Assembly: GCA_013399115.1 (NCBI GenBank)
Contig: VXAA01003830.1
Span: 132,720-196,719, forward strand
DNA from: Anseranas semipalmata
Taxonomy: Eukaryota > Chordata > Aves > Anseriformes > Anseranatidae
Length of the DNA: 64,000 nucleotides
Reading direction: 5' to 3'
A program made the translations under genes and the position numbers. Positions 58,201 to 64,000 of this stretch are shown in pieces. Under the pieces are notes generated by a model. The model searched no databases and was not told the origin of the DNA. It saw only the letters and a list, made by a program, of their open reading frames with translations. Each line of letters starts with the position of its first letter. Position 1 is the stretch's first letter.

Positions 58201-59889
58201 ATACGTGCTCTATTGCTGCCTACAAAGGAAAGAAGAATCAGGGGTGAAGACAGCACCGGTATACTCCTGTAATTGCCACTGTACATTACAATCATGCCTT
58301 TACACTTCCTATCCATTTCCTGGAATTTATGGTACAGGATGCCTGACACTATCTCACTATGATTTTTTGGCCCTGGCCCCTCTTTTATAAACACTGGATC
58401 TCCAAAATGGTGTTTCCATTCTGCAAAGAAAAGATCTCCTGAAAGAGTTATATTTCTATCCTGTGATATCATCAAGCAGTAGCATTGTAAAGCTACAATT
58501 CAAAGCTGGATGCTGAGTAAAAAGTCAGTTTAAATATCTCTGCTTGGCCAGTGACAACAAAGCCTTGGAGTGAAAATGTGGCTCCAGAACAAGACATTTG
58601 TCTATTGAATCTGATCCACAGGCAGATTATTTGGGTGAGTATGCCTAGCTACCAGACACCACCACTTTCACTTGACTACCGTTCTTTTTCCACACGTGGG
58701 TAAGAATGTCCAAAAATATCAAGACCGATATTGTGTTTATCTTTTCTTTTTTTTTTTTAACAAGTATTTTTTATAGCCAAGACAGTGTAAATCAAGAATG
58801 TCAGGCCACAACAAGAAAAAAAATATCCCTGTGAGAGTATATTTCTTCTAATATAGAAGCAGTAGTTTTATTAAAACAAAACCAATGCCATTCTTACTCC
58901 AAAGCTCCTGTGCCTATTTCACAACAGAATTTTGCTGGGAAGCTGCAAAATCATCTTGGAAATGATTAAGAGAAAAGAGTATTTCCTTATATGACAGAAA
59001 GATTCAATACTGATACATTATCACTTCTGAGCCTGTATCTCTTACAGTAAGAAAGCATACACCTCTCTAAGGGCAAGGCAAAATTTGCTAAATTTGTTAT
59101 TATAAGGAAGACAATAGTCAAGAATGAAAGAGAGGACAATGGTGGGCAAAAAGTTTGGATTAAAGTCTGTGTACCTCAGTCCTAAATTTAGGATGTATAT
59201 TCAGTCATAATTTCATCAAAGTCTGAGCAGCTTGGATTTGAGATAAATATTCTTTTCAACATAATTTGATCATTTCCACATGTGCATGTATCTCATCAAT
59301 AGGCTAAGATCATTATTTGCACGTTCCTTAAGCTATCTGCTAGAGGTATGCATCAAACTAGAAAATCACATTTCTGTCTAAATATTTTAAAGGAATTGTT
59401 ATTGTAAGTAAATACTAATGCTCCAGTTTAGAAGCACTTATGCTCACACTCAGTTTTTCCTCTCTAAGTAATCTCACTGAACTAAACTCGCTAAGTATTT
59501 TCTGATTTGCTAAAAATACCCTTTAGACTTCATCAGGAAAAAAAGAAAAAAGTTCAGAACATTTTCTGTACCAAAGATTCATTATAAAATTGAAACTGTT
59601 AAAATGCCAGCTGACTATGACTAGAATAAAGTCCAAAAAACATGAAGCTGCCACACTTTAACCAGATAAAAAATAATATCTGGTGTCTAACCAGATTGCA
59701 GGTGCAGAATTGTGAAATGGTACAAGTTGTTATAAATATCTTCTTAGGCAAAGTTTGCATGGAGAATTAATTTCAAAGAGCAATTGGTTTAACTGGCAAA
59801 AAACAAATATCTTTTGGATACAAAAAAATTTTGAAAACAGAGAATGTACATCCATTATTTCCAATTGCTGTGTGGCCATTCACTTAGAG
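55223..59889. other. Non-coding DNA with one long minus-strand open frame
   Basis: It contains a poly(A) run at about 55580-55596. The minus-strand frame at 58044-58475 (143 codons) is described separately. Other frames (56726-57100 minus, 124 codons, and 57499-57912) show no domain features. Nothing else is recognised. Confidence 0.5.
58044..58475 (-). other. 143-codon open frame of unknown nature
   Basis: This minus-strand frame opens with MMISQDRNITLSGDLFFAEW and closes KNTIGLSWNDHCFFHGFQ. It has four cysteines, no obvious signal peptide at the start and no domain I recognise. A strong acceptor-like stretch (TTCTTCTTTCCTTTGTAG) lies inside it, with bases open in two frames after it, so part could be a splice-defined exon ending in a stop. 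At this window's base composition roughly one frame of this length is expected by chance, so coding status is doubtful. Confidence 0.15.
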
Positions 59890-60241
59890 ATGGGGAAATA
59901 TCATACCATATGACATCATGTGGAACAATAAAACTAGGGGGACTTGGCCGGGGGGAGCTGTTGTTGGCTAGGGACTGGTTGGGCATCAGTTGGTGGGTGG
60001 TGAGCAATTGCATTGTGCATTACTCGTTTTGTATATATTATTATTATTATTATCATTATTATTATTATTACTACTACTACTATTATTGTTGTTATTTTCC
60101 CTTCCTTTTGTGTCCTATTAGACTATCTTTATCTCAACCCACAAATTTAACCTTTCTCTGATTCTCTCCACCATCCCGCTGTGGGGGGAGTGAGTGAATG
60201 GCTGTGTGGTGCTATGCTGCCTGCTGGGTTAAACCACAACA
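59890..60241 (-). mobile_element. Endogenous retrovirus LTR fragment (ERVL-like, avian)
   Basis: Read on the minus strand from 60241, it starts TGTTGTGGTTTAACCCAGCA, then has a short ACTCCCCCCACAGCGGGATGG-like block, a GGTTGAGATAAAGATAGTC block, an AAT-repeat region, CACAATGCAATTGCTCACCA, a CCCAACCAGTCCCTAGCC block and GATGTCATATGGTATGATA. This order matches an LTR type common in non-galliform birds, as I remember it. The TG at the 60241 end is the usual LTR terminus. The other end fades near 59890, so the LTR is 3'-truncated or diverged. No internal retroviral coding sequence is adjacent, which suggests a solo or broken LTR. Confidence 0.8.
60037..60096. repeat. ATT/ACT trinucleotide repeat inside the LTR
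   Basis: ATTATT units are interrupted by CATT, ACTACTACT and GTTGTT. A variable AAT-type tract at this position is a feature of this LTR family as I recall it. The plus-strand Y-rich open frame here is an artefact. Confidence 0.9.
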
Positions 60242-63200
60242 AGATAGCACCCAGAACTGGAGAAAAATGAAGAATTTTAGATACAACCATGTTGAAAAGG
60301 GAGAATAAGATCACTTTTTATTTTATTATAAAAACAATTTATATATTTAAGTAGGTGATCTGTTTTCTGAGACCCATGAAAACCTTAATATAAAAGACAG
60401 GACTTTTCTTGAAAAAGAAGTATGGTTGCAAAAACTTGCAAAAAACTTAGTTAATTTCTCTAGGAAGTATTTTGCAATGGCTATTCATTTACTAGCCTCC
60501 CTGTAAACTGGGGATACCACAGTAGAGACTATTTTTGTGGTATTCACAACCCAGTCAGAATCAAAAAAATATTGCAAGCCTCATGCTAAAGGAAGTCTGT
60601 ACTAGGCAAAAATAAAGGAAGACATTAAAGTCTGTTCTGCACAAACAAAATAACTCCGTGTCCTGTTCCTCTATCTAGAAACATTAATAACTCGGATAAG
60701 TGCCCAGTTGACTTTGAGGTGGCTCCTGGACTGCAGAGAAAATGAATTTGCCAAACCTTCCATGGATTGAGGCAGAACTGAAGTAGTTCACTTTCCTTTT
60801 AATTCCTAAAATTGACTTACTTGCTGCAAACAGCCTGGCAGAGGATGTATAATTTTGTTGTCGGTGCTAGGCAGAGTTTTACTGGAACTCAGTGTCTCTC
60901 ATTTGGTGCATTTTCCTGAGTGAAAGTATTTCTATGCAGCTCCTCACGGAGAAGCTTCATTGCTCTGAATACTTCAAATTTCCTCTGGCAGAAGAAAATT
61001 TTTTCCCAAACCAGATAAACATGAAATAATCAACACTACAATTCTGCACAGATGTTTTTTGAAACAGCTTTTTCTTTGAAGAAAAGCATTGTTAATAATC
61101 TTTTGCTGTCCTCTGCAAAGGCATTTTACCTGGCATAATCCTAAACTGTGGTTTTTGGAACTCCAACTATTGTTTAAAGGGTTATAAATCACACTGTGTC
61201 TTCCTGCCTCGTTCTTTCCTCTGCACATTGGTACCTACTAAGCTGCTGAAGAGGAAAGAGTTTCCATGAATGTTACCACTTTTGCTGGAGGAGCAGTAAT
61301 ATGCATTTTAAGTCTGAAATAGAAGCTGTTATGAAGTCACCAGCCAACAGTTTTGTTTCTCCCAGTGATGCAGTAAAGATTCACAGGTGAGCTTGATTCC
61401 AGTTGTTCCTTAGTTATATGTGATTTTTAATTAAGCGTTTGCACAAATGAAATGTACCGGGTAACTGTTTTAACCTCCCAGTCCCCCTCAGGGGCCACCC
61501 CAGTCTCATTGCCTATGAGAAATTGTTGGTCAGCCACAGCAATATTGTTTCTGAAGAGTGAACAACACTTATCTGACACGTTAGTTGTTCATACACCTCC
61601 TACGTTGTCTTGTTGCTGTATGATGAAAGAAAACCCCCATGTTTCAGGTGGGACTGCAGCAGCACTTGGGATGATTAGGCACCTAATTCAGGCAGAACCT
61701 CTGGGCAGAGGAAGGCAATAGATAACAACTAGTGCTAACAAGAAGATGTTAAAATGGTAGCTGCATTTTCTTAAACTAAAATCCGAGAAGCTGTGCTGTC
61801 ACATCAAAGAAATAGCTAGGAAATTTTTAAAAGGATCATTTTAAGTATAACATTAACAGCCTTTTAAGAGAGATGGACATTCCTAATTCCAAAAACTTGA
61901 TGAGTAAGCGAAGTCCTTTCTCACTATTCGAAGTAATGTATACACACCTAAAGACAAGACCTTTGTGTCACATCAGGCAATTCTTAATAAAACACCCACT
62001 TAATGACTCTGAGGCAAAATGCTGCAAAGCACACAGTCCTGATCTGTAGAACCAATTTAATACAAGTATGATTAAGCGCTGGGCTCCCTTTCCTCCCTAT
62101 GGCATTCAGGAACCGCTCAGAGCTAAACACAAAGAACAGAGACATTTTTTCTCCTCAACACACAAATTATTATACTCTCAGGACATATACTAATATTTAT
62201 AAACCCTTGCTAGCTATTGGGATCAGTAACAGGGTATCTATCTATTTGCCCAATGACTATAAAGTTTTCCCCAACTCTCTGGCTCACCTCCAGACCACTA
62301 ATATGGAGCCAACCATTGCTGTTAGGCTGTTTGAATTATGTCAGGGCCATGAAAAAGGTCTGGATGAATCGTTTCAGTAATTACAACCTAGTTTTTGCCT
62401 ACTGAGGACTGTGTTGGTGCAAATTGGTCTACCTTGTCCTTCCCCCGCCTCCCAGGTGCCCTGTGCCTTCTGGGGTCTCCTATAGCTGTGCAGTGAGGGA
62501 ATAAGAGGAGCCCAGAACCCAGAAGCCAACACTAAATCTGCACGCAAGCTTTCAAAAAGGTTTTATTTGATATGAGAACACTGACTTATGTGCCTCAGCT
62601 AGATGAGCAGGCAGAGCAAAATCACCTACGAACAGTCTCAGTCCATGGTCAAACCCACCACAGAAAACAAAATCCCAGTGAACCACAAGCTAGCTCAGCC
62701 TTTTATGGCAGTGTAGTATTTCTTTTCCTTCTCTCTACATTGGAAAGGACAGTTTGGCCTGAGTCACAACATAAATGTAGCACAGCAAGACAAACTTGAC
62801 TGATGAGCATAAGAATAGAGCAGTGGTTCATTTAATCAAATGCTTTTATAAGCAACTAATGTAAATTAAAATGCTGAAAGGAAAAATCAAAGTTACCCAG
62901 GTTGCTTGAACCTGCTTTAAAAACTTACCAACACCCCTACCCACACCCTTTTTTTTTACTTCTTTAGTTCCTCCTGGAACTATAATATAGTTTTTTATAA
63001 TTAAATAAAAACCACAAGCCAGACCTTTTGAACAGGATTGTACTTTACATTAACAAAAAGCTCCCTCATGAGTGAGTCAGTCTGTGATGCCCATTAATGG
63101 CTAACAGCTCCGTTAAAAAGGGTGAGCAAAAAAGCCCTAGAATGTTTTATTGTTTAATGTGAAAGCACCCAAAACAATGGATGAGCATTTTTTTTTTCTA

Positions 63201-63413
63201 TGAATCAAAATAATCACATTTAATTAATTAAATGCATGCAGCATCTGATGCTGTAGCTGTTCTATGCATGGAAGTCAACTGGGTTTAATAAGATGCAACA
63301 CAATAGAGTCGATTACTGCATTTGCCTCTAACCTACAAAATGAGGGCAGTTGGTTTGCTTGACTATAACCTTACTCCTGGATAAGTATCAGCCTCCAGCG
63401 ACAGATACTACTG
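60242..63413. other. Non-coding DNA, nothing recognised
   Basis: Frames up to 93 codons (61452-61721, 62099-62380 and 62572-62799) have no recognised domain. No further transposable-element landmarks were seen. Confidence 0.55.
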
Positions 63414-63427
63414 TTTTTTTTTTTTTN
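63414..63427. repeat. Poly(T) run with one ambiguous base
   Basis: A T homopolymer ends in a single N at 63427, followed by TGTGTATC. The ambiguity marks uncertain homopolymer length or a consensus conflict in the assembly. Confidence 0.95.
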
Positions 63428-64000
63428 TGTGTATCTCTGGCTTTAAATACCAGACCAGAAACACCCTGAGTCAGAAAGCAGGAGTGCACCCAAAATACCA
63501 CCCAACATCAGCAGAATCGGAGGGTCATTTGTATCTCCAATAAACAAGACAAAGTGCCTAGAAGTAGATACATCAAAACAGAAAAATTATGTCTGAAATA
63601 TCTATCTTTAGGCTACCTGTCATGTTCCTTCCACATTTAGTCAGGAATTTTCAAGAAATTGGATTGGCTCTTCTGAGTACAAATATGATCAGAACAGTAG
63701 AGTATAAAATAGCTGAATGTCTGAGAAAAATAAGTATTTTAAGAGTTTTTTTTTATTCATCTAGTCAATATGATTGCTTCCCTACTGAAAAGAAATAAGA
63801 GAATTATAATACCAATATCCTGACCATGCAGCATACCTGCTGGGAAGTCTATTAATTGTGCTTTAGTCTATTGGATGTAGCTGTCTATAGTACAAGGGCA
63901 AGGATTGATTTCCTATGTCATGTTTGAAAAGAAAATAATCAGGTCATCCAAAGACAAGCATACATTTGCAACACTCTCTTACCCCACCCAGAATAAATCC
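63428..64000. other. Non-coding DNA, nothing recognised
   Basis: AT-rich right margin. The only open frame of note (63589-63798, 69 codons) has no recognisable feature. Confidence 0.55.

Noticed and set aside
59844..60161. 105-codon + frame with a tyrosine-rich run
   Set aside because: It is the antisense reading of the LTR and its ATT repeat.
1..64000. CRISPR arrays, operons, tRNA/rRNA genes, bacterial-type promoters
   Set aside because: No regularly spaced repeats, cloverleaf-type sequences or rRNA blocks were seen. The sequence is vertebrate nuclear DNA in character.

Overview
This window looks like avian nuclear DNA from a gene-poor region. It is AT-rich, CpG-poor and dense in stop codons. 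No open reading frame in it can be recognised as a known protein. Three repeat signatures point to a bird. Two CR1 LINE 3' ends are present, reading as (CAYAGAAT)-type octamers followed by a block like 'GGTTGGAARRSAC'. There is also a solo-LTR-like fragment of an endogenous retrovirus whose outer end reads TGTTGTGGTTTAACCC on the minus strand. I associate that LTR type with the ERVL-like LTRs common in non-galliform (neoavian) birds. The third signature is a pair of degenerate MIR-like SINE relics. The repeat load is low, which fits a bird more than a mammal. The lineage is an inference from memory of repeat consensus sequences, not a search result.

Layout. Positions 1-6100 are AT-rich intergenic or intronic DNA, with one GC-rich block (about 3250-3620) and a very small CpG-dense island (4559-4711). 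Positions 6100-20000 hold a long imperfect hairpin (6116-6224), a MIR-like relic (8450-8526), a perfect small stem-loop (12321-12352) and several exon-like segments on both strands. Positions 20000-31600 contain a degenerate repeat with two AP-1 motifs, a CR1 3' end (22736-22890), a second MIR-like relic (26095-26210), the best exon-like segment of the window (29811-29932, + strand), an old CR1 reverse-transcriptase fragment (30250-30440, + strand), a younger CR1 3' end on the other strand (30524-30832) and a 33-nt microexon-like segment (31498-31530). Positions 33900-35540 hold two diverged copies of a ~100-bp unit about 1.5 kb apart. An assembly gap of 361 N lies at 36998-37358. The right half holds a perfect 18-copy AAAAT microsatellite (42800-42889), a homeodomain-motif-rich stretch that could be a conserved non-coding element (about 43500-44080), a possible terminal exon with an AATAAA (54601-55222), the LTR fragment (59890-60241) and otherwise unremarkable DNA.

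No protein-coding gene, rRNA, tRNA, CRISPR array or operon can be supported. The longest open frames (about 140-170 codons) either sit in GC-rich patches or are close to what chance allows in 64 kb at this composition. If a gene runs through here, the window would be one or more of its large introns. The exon-like segments listed below are the places to test. They are reported as hypotheses, because AT-rich vertebrate introns contain many decoy exons. I found no convincing new biological system. The most unusual structures are the ~109-bp inverted repeat at 6116, the spliceable-looking open segment at 29811 with a perfect stem-loop in front of its acceptor, the isolated CpG cluster at 4559 and the duplicated unit at 33929/35434.
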